Positions 24,316 through 35,262 of a DNA stretch of 45,033 bases are shown here, piece after piece; the first letter of the stretch is position 1; the number at the start of each line of letters is the position of its first letter. The notes below the pieces were generated by a model. The model saw only the letters and a program-made list of their open reading frames with translations. It was not told the DNA's origin and searched no databases. The position numbers and the translations under genes were made by a program. The DNA comes from Hypholoma sublateritium FD-334 SS-4 (Eukaryota; Basidiomycota; Agaricomycetes; Agaricales; Strophariaceae): positions 1 to 45,033 of the forward strand of contig KN817542.1 of assembly GCA_000827495.1 (NCBI GenBank), given 5' to 3'.

Positions 24316-25655
24316 ATGTACAGCACTCAAGATGTGCCTTCCTCAAATGCTGGCAAATTGGCTGTGTTCCGCAACATCGATATCATGGACACAATCTTCG
24401 ACGCGCTGCTCGTAAAGTACGACGCGGACGCTTGCGAAAGGAAACATCTGTTTCAAGCTGCTTTGACAGCGAAGAATTTCTACGATCCTGCTATGAATAT
24501 TCTATGGCGATCCTTGGATTCATTACTTCCCGTTCTGAAACTAATCCCAGGGTTCCAAGAACTTATAGACCCGCCCATTGAAGATTCGGAGTACTATGTA
24601 TGCAAAAACGATCTTGATTTTGGCCATTTTTCTGAACTACCTCGCAGACAACAACGAAGGCTATCTCAGAAGAAGACCTGGTCAGAGTCGACTGGTATTG
24701 CCGACGTGTCCGACATCTTACATTGCTATGCAACCCTAGTACTCTCCGCCCCAGGATATCAGCCCACATATATTCTTCACTAAGCGAACTCCGCCGATTT
24801 GGATTATTTCCCGCTCTCAGATGGCTCAACATCGATTTAGACGAGTTACTTCCCGACGATCTACACCTATACGGCTTGCTCCTCCTTCCAACGCCTACTC
24901 TATCGCATGTTCTTTGCTCTGGAATCGGCCATTTTTCTGAAGTTCATGTCGCAACCTTTCTTACTCGGCTTTCGAGGATCAAGACACAGTCGCTACAACA
25001 TCTCAGTCTTAGAGGGAAGCTGTCATCGGATATTCTCGATACTTTGCCGAGGTCCTCAAAGGTGACATCCCTCGACCTTGACATCGACGAGATGATGATC
25101 CCTATAGAGAACATGATAGCCGCCATTTCTCATCTTACTGCTCTGCGTCGTCTTGGTTTGACTTTCTGGAATCATGACAGCGCGGACTCCAGGACCCACT
25201 TTGGTAGTACTGCCGTACCCGTGACTATTGTGACTTTCGAACAACTCAAAGAGCTTCAAATAGATGCCTATGATGCGCGTCAATTGTGCACCTTTCTGGT
25301 TACAGCTGTAAAACATATGCCCGTCCTTAAAAGGCTTACCATAAATTTTGAACTGGACGACGAAGATGAAGCTGCAGGCGATGACTTGATGTCTGCTTCA
25401 TTGTTCCAGGAGTGTTTCTTAGATGCCACAAGATATGCTGCTTCACTCGAAATCTGCACGATTGGTATGGTTGATGGACGAGGCCTGTTATATTGGAAAG
25501 CTTTGAAGCACATACGGAACTGGAAATCTCTAAAACACCTGCAGATCATCATTCCCACTCTTGTACTCGAAGTTCATCAGTCACCAAACATTCCATCATT
25601 CTTCATTGGTCTGACCACAGCCGTATATGCCAATATTGTGCATCACTCACTGTAA
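24316..25655 (+). CDS. F-box-like / leucine-rich protein
   Basis: Two exons (24316-24694 and 24763-25655, joined at phase 1 over a 68-nt intron) give 423 residues. Residues about 20-75 resemble the basidiomycete F-box (ALTAKNFYDPAMNILWRSLD, then LLPVLKLIP). The second exon contains Leu-rich segments such as FPALRWLNIDLDEL, LQHLSLRGKL, VTSLDLDIDEM and LKRLTINFEL. These large agaricomycete families are thought to be substrate adaptors of SCF ubiquitin ligases. An alternative to the intron is a one-base frameshift, because the skipped 68 nt also look partly coding (LRPRISAHIYSSLSEL in frame 2). The last residues run straight into an inverted-repeat structure, so the natural C terminus may be lost. 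Confidence 0.65.
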
Positions 25656-26461
25656 CTACAGCTGGTTTGTGATGCAACAACTGCTGTAGTCATAGTTGCT
25701 TGGGTGGTGAGGGTCCTCGTGCATTGCTGTGATGCACAATTGATGCATGAGTATTGCAGAGGTCTAGCACCCTCACTGCTTACTCATCCCGCGCAGAAGC
25801 GCCTTTCCTGGACCTGATGCGCCGTCACTGCGCCATCACTGCGCCCGTATGTTATTGGATTGCGATTCTTGACCATCAACCTGAGCCGCTTGGTCTTGGC
25901 TTGGTTCAAGAAATCTATAAATAACTGACCATCAACGCCCGTTGCCGCGCGTCGCGCGCCGCCGCTCCCCGCCACCGCTCCCCGCCACCGCTCCCCTTGC
26001 CGCTCCCCGCCACCGCTCCCCTCCGCCTCGCGTAGCGTTTGTGCGCCCTTGCCTACCTATTACCGCGCTACCTGAACCAGCCCGCCGCCGCCGCTCCCGG
26101 CCTCACTCCCCGCCACCGCTTCCCCCGCCTCGCGTACCGTTCGTGCGCTCTCGCCCACCTATCGCCGCGCCACCTGAACCAGCGCGTCGCTCCCGCCGCT
26201 CCCGGCCTCGCGTACCGTTCTTGCGCCCTCATCCTCCCTACCCCACCTCACCGGCGCCTACTGATTCACTGGTCATGAGCGCATACCCCCCCACCTATTC
26301 CCACAGACCGCGCTGTCCGCGTACCCCCGCCACTTCCGCCCCGCTGCCTATACGACGGTCCTTGCTACCATTACGTACTGTTCAGGCAGTGTGCGCAATT
26401 TGGTCAAAAATAGAATAATGTACGCATAGTAATGCATCAGTCATGCATCAGTCGTGCATCA
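25635..26461. repeat. Element-like segment with opposed TGATGCA motifs at its ends
   Basis: A 12-bp inverted repeat (25635-25646 and 25729-25740) and an 8-bp one (25655-25662 and 25683-25690) mark the left edge. TGATGCA occurs at 25670, 25730 and 25741. Its reverse complement TGCATCA occurs three times at 11-bp spacing on the right (26433, 26444, 26455). Clusters of one motif in opposite orientation at two ends resemble subterminal repeats of a non-autonomous DNA transposon. No transposase is inside, and no clear target duplication was found. Confidence 0.4.
25960..26235. repeat. GC-rich tandem repeats (13 bp and about 75-105 bp units)
   Basis: A 13-bp unit (CCGCTCCCCGCCA) repeats imperfectly at about 25970-26025. 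A longer unit beginning CCTCGCGTA(C/G)CGTT starts at about 26027, 26131 and 26206. All reading frames through it are Pro/Arg-rich low complexity (an ORF spans 25942-26418), which I take as a by-product of the repeat rather than a gene. Confidence 0.65.
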
Positions 26462-26531
26462 ACATCTTGGAACTCTGAAGGGCTTCGGCGAACATCTAAC
26501 AATGAATACAGGAATGTCTAGGAACACTAGT

Positions 26532-26757
26532 CTAGTCCCTAGAATCTTTTTTTTTGTCTAATTCGCCCGGCAACAGTTTACTTGGATCTTCAATGACTTC
26601 TTGCATGCGCAGTACGTGTTTCGGAACGCCAATCCAAAGGGATTTGAAGTAAAGCCGCAGTTCGCTGTAGAACGCTGCCTGTCGCTCTGCATAGGCGGTC
26701 AGTCCTTCGGCGCGCATGCGTGGCAGTTCCGATGACGTTGCCTTGGCCTCATCAGTA
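26532..26757 (-). pseudogene. KDZ transposase C-terminal tail exon, separated from its body
   Basis: A 75-codon segment ending in a stop, with EGLTAYAERQAAFYSEL then LYFKSLW. This resembles the usual C-terminal tail of KDZ transposases (a GL.AYA..QAA block after the EW..ARA..R..EE helix), which the KDZ body at 37.8-41.4 kb lacks. A splice acceptor (AACAG|T, exon from 26757) has exactly the phase left by the donor ending the body exon (CA|GTAATG at 37826/37825). Same strand and collinear order suggest one gene split by the 11-kb segment between them. Family assignment of the tail is from memory. Confidence 0.55.
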
Positions 26758-26770
26758 CTGTTGGGGGGCT

Positions 26771-26776
26771 CATTAC
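26771..26776. repeat. Candidate target-site duplication CATTAC (left)
   Basis: The 6-mer CATTAC also occurs at 37820-37825, directly outside the other end of the inferred 11-kb insertion. Six bases can match by chance, so this is only supportive. Confidence 0.4.
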
Positions 26777-27110
26777 AGCACTGCATAGCACTACGTAGTG
26801 ACATAGCATTTTAGCAAGGGGTACTGAATTTGTAGAGCAGCATATCATTCACATAGGTCTATATACTCGTAGGCTTACACTGTGTAGCTCTTCATAGTGC
26901 TGCATAGCAAACCCCAACCTATATATAGCACTACAGCCCAGCCACCAAGGCCTATACAGCTCTGCCGGAAATATCAATAGGCAAAACAGCGATTGGTTCA
27001 TCCCATCGTTTGATATTGCTCGATTTGGCTCTGATAATCAGTAGACTCTTATCTTAATCTTATCATTGGGGTGGTGATTGGACGTTATATAGCACTGTAG
27101 AATACACAAT
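26777..27110. repeat. Left subterminal repeat cluster
   Basis: Repeated GCATAGCA/TAGCACTA-type motifs at about 26782, 26788, 26895-26908, 26923 and 27087, including TGCTGCATAG at 26899. The same motifs occur at 37560-37819. Such arrays near transposon ends usually bind the transposase. Confidence 0.5.
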
Positions 27111-27200
27111 ATACGGTATGGAATCATCCCAGAACAAATCCGAATGTCGATCTTACTTGTGTCGTTGCCTCGGGCTAGGACTTGGATCCGACAGAGGAGA

Positions 27201-30200
27201 TCAGTCAAGAACAAGTTTGACGCGGCGACGTTCCATTTGCAACTTGCCCTCCAGTTTTTCCCTGCAATGCGGAATATCAGTCATGTAGCTTGAATCAAAC
27301 GACAGGTCAGAGATCCTACATTCCCATACGAGCCCATAGTCTGCGATTAGCTTCAAACTTCGCACCGTGGTAAGGATCAGCCTTGACATCGTTGATTGCG
27401 GTCATTATAGAATCAAACGTTTCGGAATATTTGCATCCCAGAAACTGCACCGTGGTTCTCTTGTGGACGTATTCAACCCACTCATCAAGACAGTTCGCGA
27501 TCTAAAGGATCCCAGACGAAAAAAAGGTTAATGTGGGAAAAATGCACATAAAAGCAACGTACGGTTGTAACTACCAAAGCTACAGCGTGTACCGGAACGG
27601 CTTGCCTGAAGTCGTCAGGATATAGAGTTGCCAAGCATTTGTCACCAGTGTAGAAGAATTCCATGATGATCTGCGGAATAGCAGGGTGCCCAAAGTTATT
27701 TGTTCGTCCCTAGAGGAGCACGTGGTTAGCTTTCAGTATTAACATCAGTTAAGTTCAAAATATACGTTGTCATCTGTCCCGTGGATGTGAAAAGAAGTGT
27801 GCTCGACTGCATCCTTGATTCTCTCTCGAACTATGCGCCACGCCTTGAGCTGGCTGCCATGGTAATTGTCTGGAATTGTGATCAAACTTTCATATTTTGC
27901 TGTGACGATAGGAGCGGCTATTGTTTTCAGTTTACCCCTCCAAGTAGAGTGCTCTGCGAAGACCTTTAAAGTTATGAGCGTTGGCTGGTAATCAATAGGA
28001 AAATGATAAAATCTACTTACACATATATCCATTGCACGAGTACGAGCGTATGCTGTTGAGTTTATGGAATTAGTAAATGGTATGGTCGGAAAGAGTATAC
28101 CAATCACTGACTATCATCGAGGGGTTGGCCAGCATTAAGTCTCTCCGAGATGACGTCAGTGAGTATTCGACGGGCCTCATGAAGGTGCTCGCCACGAACG
28201 GGGAAGGGACTTTCTCTACCCAAGATAAGGTGCCGCTGCCAGCGCTGTTGAGCTTCACCTAGAACAGAGGCCCATTCTGGGGAATAAAAACCGAGTGTCT
28301 CTGGGTTATCACCTGAGGTCGGCTTTTTCGAGTTGCGGGGGGCCCTTGGCGTCTTGACTGAGTCAGACCTACTTTCTCCGTTAGCTGATTGAGAATCGCC
28401 GTTGTCGTTTTCTCTGGGGCCAGCGATATTTTGAGATGACGAAGTCTGTCGAGAAGCGCTGTCCTTGAGGTGGCTTGACTTGGGAGGTTTCTGAGCCCGG
28501 TTACGCAGTCGATGGGCCTGCAGAATGTCTTCGGCTTGGGCTTGCTAGAAGGGGCACACCGGTAATCGTTTTAGCAGGGATAAAGCACTCAATATAGGCC
28601 TTACCAAAGTGCCAGTGGTGTCCGAGTTGGCATCGGGGTTTTCGTCTATGAGATAGCAAAGTATAGATGCGTCAGTGGAATCACAATGCCTATAGAAGTA
28701 TACTATGTACCGTGGCCATCCTCATCTAGGCCACTGCCCTCGTATTGGACTACAACAAATATTCAGCGATAGAGTGGGCCAAACAAAGGTAGCAAGAAGC
28801 TTACCATCGACTCTAGGGCTGACTGCATGAAGCGCAGCAACAGCAATTGCTTCATCTTCTGAAGGCGAAGCCTCATCAACTGAGTAGGAACTCAATACTA
28901 CAAAAAATAAGGATGGGCTGTAGTACTCACCGTCAATATCATCGTCACCATGATCACGTTCGTGATCATCTTCTCTTGGTTTATCACAATAACTCAAGGC
29001 GTCATCGCTGTCATATCCATGAGGTTCAGGAAGAAACAAGTCACGGGCTTGACTGTTCTCAGGAGGTTCAAATGGAGGGCCATCTAAGTCTACAGACTCG
29101 TAACCTAAATCCAGTTGAATGTCCTGAGTGAAGCCATTTTTCGGAAAGGCGTGCATATTAGTAAAATCGACGCCACCAGATGGGATACTACCGGGTGGCA
29201 TAGTGAACTCGTTTTGGTAAAACGAACCTCCGTCTTGTTCGTGACGGACCGCATCGGGGTTGTTCTGCTGATACCCAGTAAGCCCACTCTGATAACCGTT
29301 GTAAAAGTTGCCGTCGTTATAGCTGCTTTCTTCACGATCACTGTAGCTTGCAACATGTGGATACACGCCAAGTTGGCGAGCAAAGGGATCGGAGAAGTTC
29401 ACCCGGCTTGAGGCGTTGTTAAGCATGTCGAAACTACCACCGTCAAGGGTACGCGATGTATCGAAGTGGTACTGGGATGGTTCGCGGCCAGTTGCAGCAA
29501 ACGCCGTCGTCGAAGTTTCTGCAGAGCCCACACCTGATTCCAAGGGGCTTTGGTTTGAACGCACGGAGTTTGTGTCTGTAAAAAATAAGAATGAAATTAA
29601 GCATGTAATGGAAAATAATCCCGTTACCAGACTGGCGGCTCAAAGGTGGTTGAGCCAAAACTTGATTTTTTTCAGATGGGGCTTGGCCCGTGTGTCTATC
29701 TTGGAGGACAGATGAAAGAGTCCCAAGCTCCGATCCTGCACGAGAGATGTGAAGACTTGGTACAGGCGGCACACCCAGAGGTTTTTCGGGGACTTCAGGG
29801 CGTCGAATTTGAGGGTCGTTAGATGAAGTAGTTACGGTCGTAGTCGGCATCTATGAGGCACGATGGTGGGCAGAAATATGCCGCTTGTCACACTGAAAAA
29901 AAATCTTCAAAGAGTTACGTACCTGAGCGTTTTTGCGAGAAGTTCGACGAGTCCCTTTTTGAGGAGCGAATTCATTTTCAGGAGCATTTTGAGGGAATGA
30001 AGTCTGTCCTTGGCGAGTATGTTGCTTGTCCTTGTTGAGGTCGGGGCGAATGTGGAAGAGAAACTCTTCTAATTGTTTGTTTCGGCCCCCCTTTCCAGCC
30101 TTTGTGCGGATAGGGCGAGAGTTCAAATTTTCTGTGGGTGGAAGAGTGTGAGTATTACCGACCATTGTGCCTGGTCTGCTCACTTTACCTTTTTCTCCAC

Positions 30201-30420
30201 CAGCAGTAACAGTGACGCCGTTTGGATGTTCTGAACATTGTAAGGGTGAGTAACTCAGAGAGGAAAACAAAGGACAAGTACCTTCGGGAGCAAGAGAAGT
30301 GGGAGCATCTCCTGCATGAGCATGTCTTGCGGCCTTATTTCCACGACCTCGGGCTGGAACTGGATCTTGCACAGGTGTATGCTTCTTGGTAGTTGTGTTG
30401 GCTGCAGCAGAAGGCATCAT
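27201..30420 (-). CDS. DUF6532-like domain protein
   Basis: A multi-exon gene whose splice phases I followed in frame from MMPSAAA (30420) to a TGA at 27201. The N-terminal part is disordered, with RTKAGKGGRNKQLEEFLFHI near residue 85. A long acidic/Tyr-rich middle follows (28722-29564). The C-terminal domain begins around LGFYSPEWASVLGEAQQRW (about 28270) and includes ILTDVISERLNAG, AYARTRAMDI, a FAEHSTWRGKLK block, GRTNNFGHPAIPQIIMEFFY, and PDDFRQAVPVHAVALVVT, ending WARMGMEKLEGKLQMERRR. This matches my memory of DUF6532, an agaricomycete-specific domain of unknown function, often near transposons. No stops or frameshifts were seen. It lies inside the inferred 11-kb element and may be passenger or accessory. 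Confidence 0.7.
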
Positions 30421-30749
30421 TGTTGATGGCGGATGGTATGTAGTATCAGAAAGAGACTTGGTAAACGATTTGCTTTCAGCGGAGAGTGTAGCTGGGTAGA
30501 AAAAAACGAACTGTTTCAACCCGTTTTATTTTGAGCGTGGCGAATAATATTTGTTTGTTGCTTAATACAGTTGACCCCGGTAGCCGAGTAGAGCACAAAC
30601 AAAGCATATCGTCAATAAGTACCAACGTCCCTTCGTAGTCAACCACAGGCAGTGGCAAAAAAAATACAAAAAAAAAGAAATTAAGGAGAGAAGGAAAGGC
30701 GGCGTCAAAGGAAGATATTGAGTACACGGCGTGGAGCACGAGTAGTGAT
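30421..30749. other. Gap upstream of the DUF6532-like gene
   Basis: 329 bp between the DUF6532-like start and the end of the small coiled-coil gene, both on the minus strand. It includes an A-rich stretch (about 30656-30680) and should contain the DUF6532-like promoter. No coding signal was recognised. Confidence 0.5.
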
Positions 30750-31230
30750 TTAGTCTAGAATGAATTGGACAGTTGCTGATGTGCCGTTTATACAAACATT
30801 GTGGGTGACTGGACTAGTATATCAGTGTAACTGCATAGAACAAACACACGGAGATACATACCGCCGTCGGGCATGATATGCACAAGAGATCTTGGGGGAG
30901 ACGGTATAGAAACTGGGAGCTTAAAGCCACTTCGGCGGATGATATCAGATATTCGACCGCGCCGAATTTCTGCCTCATGGAGTCGACGATCAGCCCGATT
31001 GACTTCCTCTAACGCTTTCTCGAGTTTCTTGAGAGCCAGATCCATTGAAACTCGGCAAGACTCAGCTTCCTGATCTGATTTCTGCACCAGATGAGAGGCT
31101 TCTGCAAAGCTTTCAATTGTTGCTGGATAAACCTGAACGTAGCATGAGGTCGATATGATAAGCATGTGAATCACATTTTGTACTATGGTAGACTCACGTC
31201 CGACCAGCATGCCTCCCAGAGTTCAGACAT
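30750..31230 (-). CDS. Small coiled-coil protein of unknown function
   Basis: Three exons (31230-31198, 31132-30862, 30775-30750) give 109 residues beginning MSELWEACWSDVYPATIESF. The centre is one strongly predicted coiled coil (LALKKLEKALEEVNRADRRL, then EAEIRRGRISDIIRRSG), followed by a Pro-rich KLPVSIPSPPR turn. I do not recognise a named family. Its first exon codes only 11 residues, so simple ORF calls miss the true start. It lies upstream of the DUF6532-like gene on the same strand, inside the inferred element. Confidence 0.6.
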
Positions 31231-31692
31231 TTGCTGGGCCTCAGAATGACGTGTCAATTGTATGGGTGCCAGCTTTAGCAGAAGGTTGAGCTACAAGTGA
31301 GCGTCGGGAGCCAGAAAGTGCGAATACGAGTGAACGTTGAAAGTGCGGATACGAGTGAACGTTGAAAGTGCGAATACGAGTGAATGTTGTGAGCTAAGCA
31401 GTAAGAATCAGCATACTACTGGGGGCTTTCGTATGGAATAAAACAAGACTTACAGAGACTTATATACCAAAGAAGTCCAGGAAACCTGCGACGTATACGC
31501 TCAAGAATGGATTCGAAGTGGATGTTAAGATGAGAGAACCGTGTGTGAATGTTTGATCGAGTCTGTTGAACGCCTAGGTTATCGATAAACAATCACATGG
31601 TCGCTAATTGCGTACACTACAGTTATGCCACTAAATTGCACTATTTATTAAGGAGGCCCACAAAACTTGCACGGGCAGACAAGATTGAATTT
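31231..31692. other. Gap between the transposase and the small coiled-coil gene
   Basis: 462 bp containing the three-copy 25-bp repeat (31314-31388) and otherwise unremarkable AT-rich sequence. It holds the 3' end of the Plavaka-like gene and the promoter of the small coiled-coil gene. Confidence 0.5.
31314..31388. repeat. Three tandem 25-bp repeats
   Basis: Units 31314-31338, 31339-31363 and 31364-31388 differ at one or two positions each; the unit starts GAAAGTGCG(A/G)ATACGAGTGA. It lies about 85 bp upstream of the small coiled-coil start codon, so it could be a promoter element array or a minisatellite. Confidence 0.85.
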
Positions 31693-34600
31693 CTACGTAG
31701 TAGCGTTGTTCAGAGCGTAATATAAATCTTTATCGAAGTATTTGTCCAGCCAATACTCGTTTCCATATTGAAGAGTATTCGATCTCTGAAAGCGTCTATC
31801 TGCCTTTTTTCCAAACCGCGGCGTGAGCTCTACGAGAGAGCGAATCTGCTGCAGAGGGACGATATCGCCCATAGGATCTCCATTTGCTCGGAGTGCCTTC
31901 TTGACGACGTACATACCAGCCGCGGGATCAGGATATTGCCCCCGTAGATTAGGGGAGCCCGATATCTTTGGGTTCGCTTGGGGGACGACATCGAAACGCT
32001 GTACATATGTCAGGAAGCGATCTGCGTGAAGAGGATGTGCCCAACGTCCATTTGGCCCGCGATCGTTTGGCGGAATAACTCTGAACACAGCACGTAACTG
32101 AACAACTTGATGCCCTTAGAACCTATCAGACCACAAAACAGAACAAAAAAGCCCCTTGAAGCTTACCACATAGTCCGCTCGACGGCCATTCCTTCGAAGA
32201 ATCGGTGTTTATGATTACTGCATCGCATCGTCCATGCGGCCAGTCCGTGGATGGCGGAGCAGCGTTGATGGTTTGGGGAGGAACTGGGTGGTGAGGATGG
32301 TGATATGCCCTGCCTTGGATAAGAAATTTGGTCCACATTTCAACTTGGCTGAATGGAAGAGAGCATTGCTGACTGGCAATACGGCGACCGCCTACGACCG
32401 AGATATGCAGAGAGTTTGTGTCGGCATTCAGTCTCGACATATAATCGTGCAATGCAGGCCGAAGATCAAGCAGGTTGAATAGCGTGGCCGCTTCGTCAAT
32501 TGCCATTCGCTTGAGCTTTGGATCACGCTGCAGGTGAAAGGCAACTTGGCGAACGGAAGATGTGCGATGGGGCGTTGGCGTGATAGGGATATGTTTTGAA
32601 AGCCAGTCTGCTCGAGCAAAATAATCTACAAAGTGCTGGGTGGTGCTGCTCGCCAAAGAAACAACAGGGTCAATGCTTTCAAGAAGAGAAGAAGTTTTTG
32701 TAAACCGTATCAAATCGTCTTCAAAAGTTTCGCTCGACGTGCTGGCCGCGTCGTCAGCATTGTCTGTTTCCAAGCTGCTGCCAAAGCGTGCCCTAAAGTC
32801 AAAACCAGCGTCCCGGACTGCAGTGGCTAAGTCAAACAAACGACACTTCTCTGATCGATCCAAAAATCGGCAGATTTGTGCTTCATACCCGTGGTTGTTG
32901 CTTGAACGAGCGGGATCTTTGACCTCAGTGATGTGTGCATTTTCTGTTCTATCTGCTGACCACTGAATAGCTGCGCCGTTAGTTCGTATATTAGGTACCA
33001 CGCTTTGGAGAAACTCGATCTTGGGGATGTGCCAGTTGTCAATGGGATTGTTTGCATCCCCGCAGCGTGCGCCAGCAGCAATAATGGCGTGCTTGTGTGC
33101 ATGGAATTCCTGTAGCGCTGACTCGATTAGAAGGCACGCCGCTTCATCGATTTCGGGAGCCTGAGCCAGGTATCGAAAGTCCATTAAGGCGCGAATGGCG
33201 ATGAGGAATTCTTTCGACACAGCATCGGCTACAACTGGAATGATGTAGCGTTGGACATCCCGGTGCTCTCGCCCCGTGACTTGCTTTAAAGCAGAAATTC
33301 CCTGCGTAAACGATCGGAAGCCGGTGTGAGGGTGAAGAACAGAAAAGCGGAAATCGATTTCCGAGGCGCCCAGAGCTTTGACGCACCACTTTGCATCGTG
33401 GTCCCAAAACTGCTTGTGCCAGTGATGCAGCGGTTCCGGTGTAAGGAAGTCGGAGGGGTCGGATAGAGGCCAATCGCACCAAAATGGCCGATGAACGCCA
33501 TTCAGGCGAAAAGATGCCTGTGCTTCTTTAAAGTAGGCTCGGAGGTCCCATGGGTCTACTCTGGCTTCGAGCGACTGTAGTTGACCAATTGTGGTTGATC
33601 CCCTCCGAGGTTCGTGTCGGAAGTTGTCGCCAAACTGCTTGTACGATGCCATAGTGACTGATGAAGTCTTTCCCCCAACACCCGCAATCAATGTTGACTC
33701 CGGTGTGTCAACAATGTAGGCAGCCAAAGGCGTATAGCATAGGCGTCGACACCCGAGAGCATCAGACATCATTATGCCAATTTGTGCGGCGGTTTTGAGA
33801 GGCTGAGTGATAACATCCAAGCATTCGTGAAAGAGCCTGTCGGCCAAGATGCCGCGTAACCGTTCGGTTGGATGAATGAACTGTGGAATAGGAAGAAGAG
33901 CAAGGAGTAGGAAGGCATGATTGGAGGCTTTCATACGGAAATCCATGTCGAGATTGGCAAGGCTGATGAGGAGGGGGTGAGCTTGTCGATTGCCTGTCAT
34001 GGCGGAGATATTGGTCTTGTCAGAGGAAAGAACTGTTCCAAGAATTGTTGCACCAGCAGGAAGTTGACTCTATTAACAAGATAACTCAGTTATAAGCACG
34101 GTGTGTTTATGACGGGAATAAAATGCTACCACCTGCATATTCCACGCAGCTTCGCCCGATAACCACTCCGAGTATACGCGCATAACCTTTTCTGCAGTCC
34201 GAAATACCTGAAGAGGCGTGAACGCTATGCTATCTTTGACAAGAGGGGAGTGCATCAACGACTGGATGCACTGCAGTGGGTCTCGATAATAAAGCATGAT
34301 GCTATTCTTTGTGGGATAGATGGTCTTCATGGGCTTAGAGCTCCACTGGGGCCCAGCTGGTAGGATTTCCGCTCGGGATCTCAGGTCTTTAGCAGTGCGA
34401 AACGAAAGGCCCATCCGTTTAGTCTATAAACCCAGCGTATTCAGCAAAAAGCTTCAATGCAGGAAACCAGAGAAAAACACATACCAGCTCTAGCCTCAGA
34501 AGCTTGTCTATAGCAGCCATGCTTAGACTTGAGCGGAGTAGATACGAAGCAAACTCCCATTCATCACGCGAGGCGAAGGGGTAGTACGGGTGCTCTGTGC

Positions 34601-35048
34601 GCTCAGATGCATACTGGTCTTCGTCAAATTTGTCCATAAAATTAGCTCCGGGCCCAAAAATCTTCGCCGATCCCGGGTATTCCAATACGTGGTAGTGATT
34701 TGGATCTTGTCTAGTTCTCCATGGATCATCGTTGGGATCTCCTGCCCCGCCAAACTCGCCGCCGGACATGTCTATATCTCTGTCGGGTTCATAGATGCCG
34801 CCAGTGCTGGTTTTTGGACTTGGTTCGTCGCCGAGGCAAGAATCATCGGGTATGGTCGAACAGCGTGGAGTAGGGACGGCCTGAGGACTGCAATGCGGTG
34901 CGCTGGTAGGCCGTGCTTGCTTCTGGAGAGAGACGCTCAACAGCCGTTCGTAACGCATCCGACAACGGGAGTAGGGCTGATTCATATGATTCAGGGTGTT
35001 GGACTCGTTTTTGAAGCGTTTTTTACAGCGAGGGCACAGGCTAGGCAT
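31693..35048 (-). CDS. Plavaka-like transposase
   Basis: Four exons (35048-34485, 34423-34133, 34069-32167, 32105-31693) join in phase to 1,056 residues with no stop or frameshift. The N terminus has a zinc-finger-like CPRCKKRFKN...H...C. The body carries segments typical of Plavaka proteins: HPYYPFASRDEWEFASYLLR, LSFRTAKDLRSRAEILP, LYYRDPLQCIQSL, YSEWLSGEAAWNMQ, LSSDKTNIS, NRQAHPLLISLANLDMDFR, then CRRLCYTPLAAYIVDTPES, VHRPFWCDWPLSDPSDFLTP, KQVTGREHRDVQRYI and RALMDFRYLAQAPE. These enzymes are thought to be cut-and-paste DNA transposases with an RNase H-like core. An intact frame suggests recent activity. Recognition of the family is from memory of these motifs. Confidence 0.85.
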
Positions 35049-35262
35049 GAGATACAGTCCGCTCGCCGAGTTGATTGGATGTTGGATGGAATATGGTTGA
35101 GTGCTATTTTAATATTTTGTGTATATAAAAGTACAAGGGTCCCGCTCAAAACCGAAGCGTGTGCGTTGATTAGTCATTTGGTCTGAATCTGATTGTACAC
35201 AAACCAGACACAAACAAACCCATCGACAAGACCGCTACCATCACCGCTGATCCCCATCGTAT
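35049..35262. promoter_or_regulatory. Bidirectional promoter of transposase and partner gene
   Basis: 214 bp separate divergent start codons at 35048 and 35263. TATAAAA on the plus strand is at 35124-35130. The compact divergent arrangement suggests coordinated expression of two element-encoded genes. Confidence 0.5.

Noticed and set aside
25942..26418. 158-codon Pro/Arg-rich ORF.
   Set aside because: It is a translation of GC-rich tandem repeats, open in several frames, with no unique sequence.
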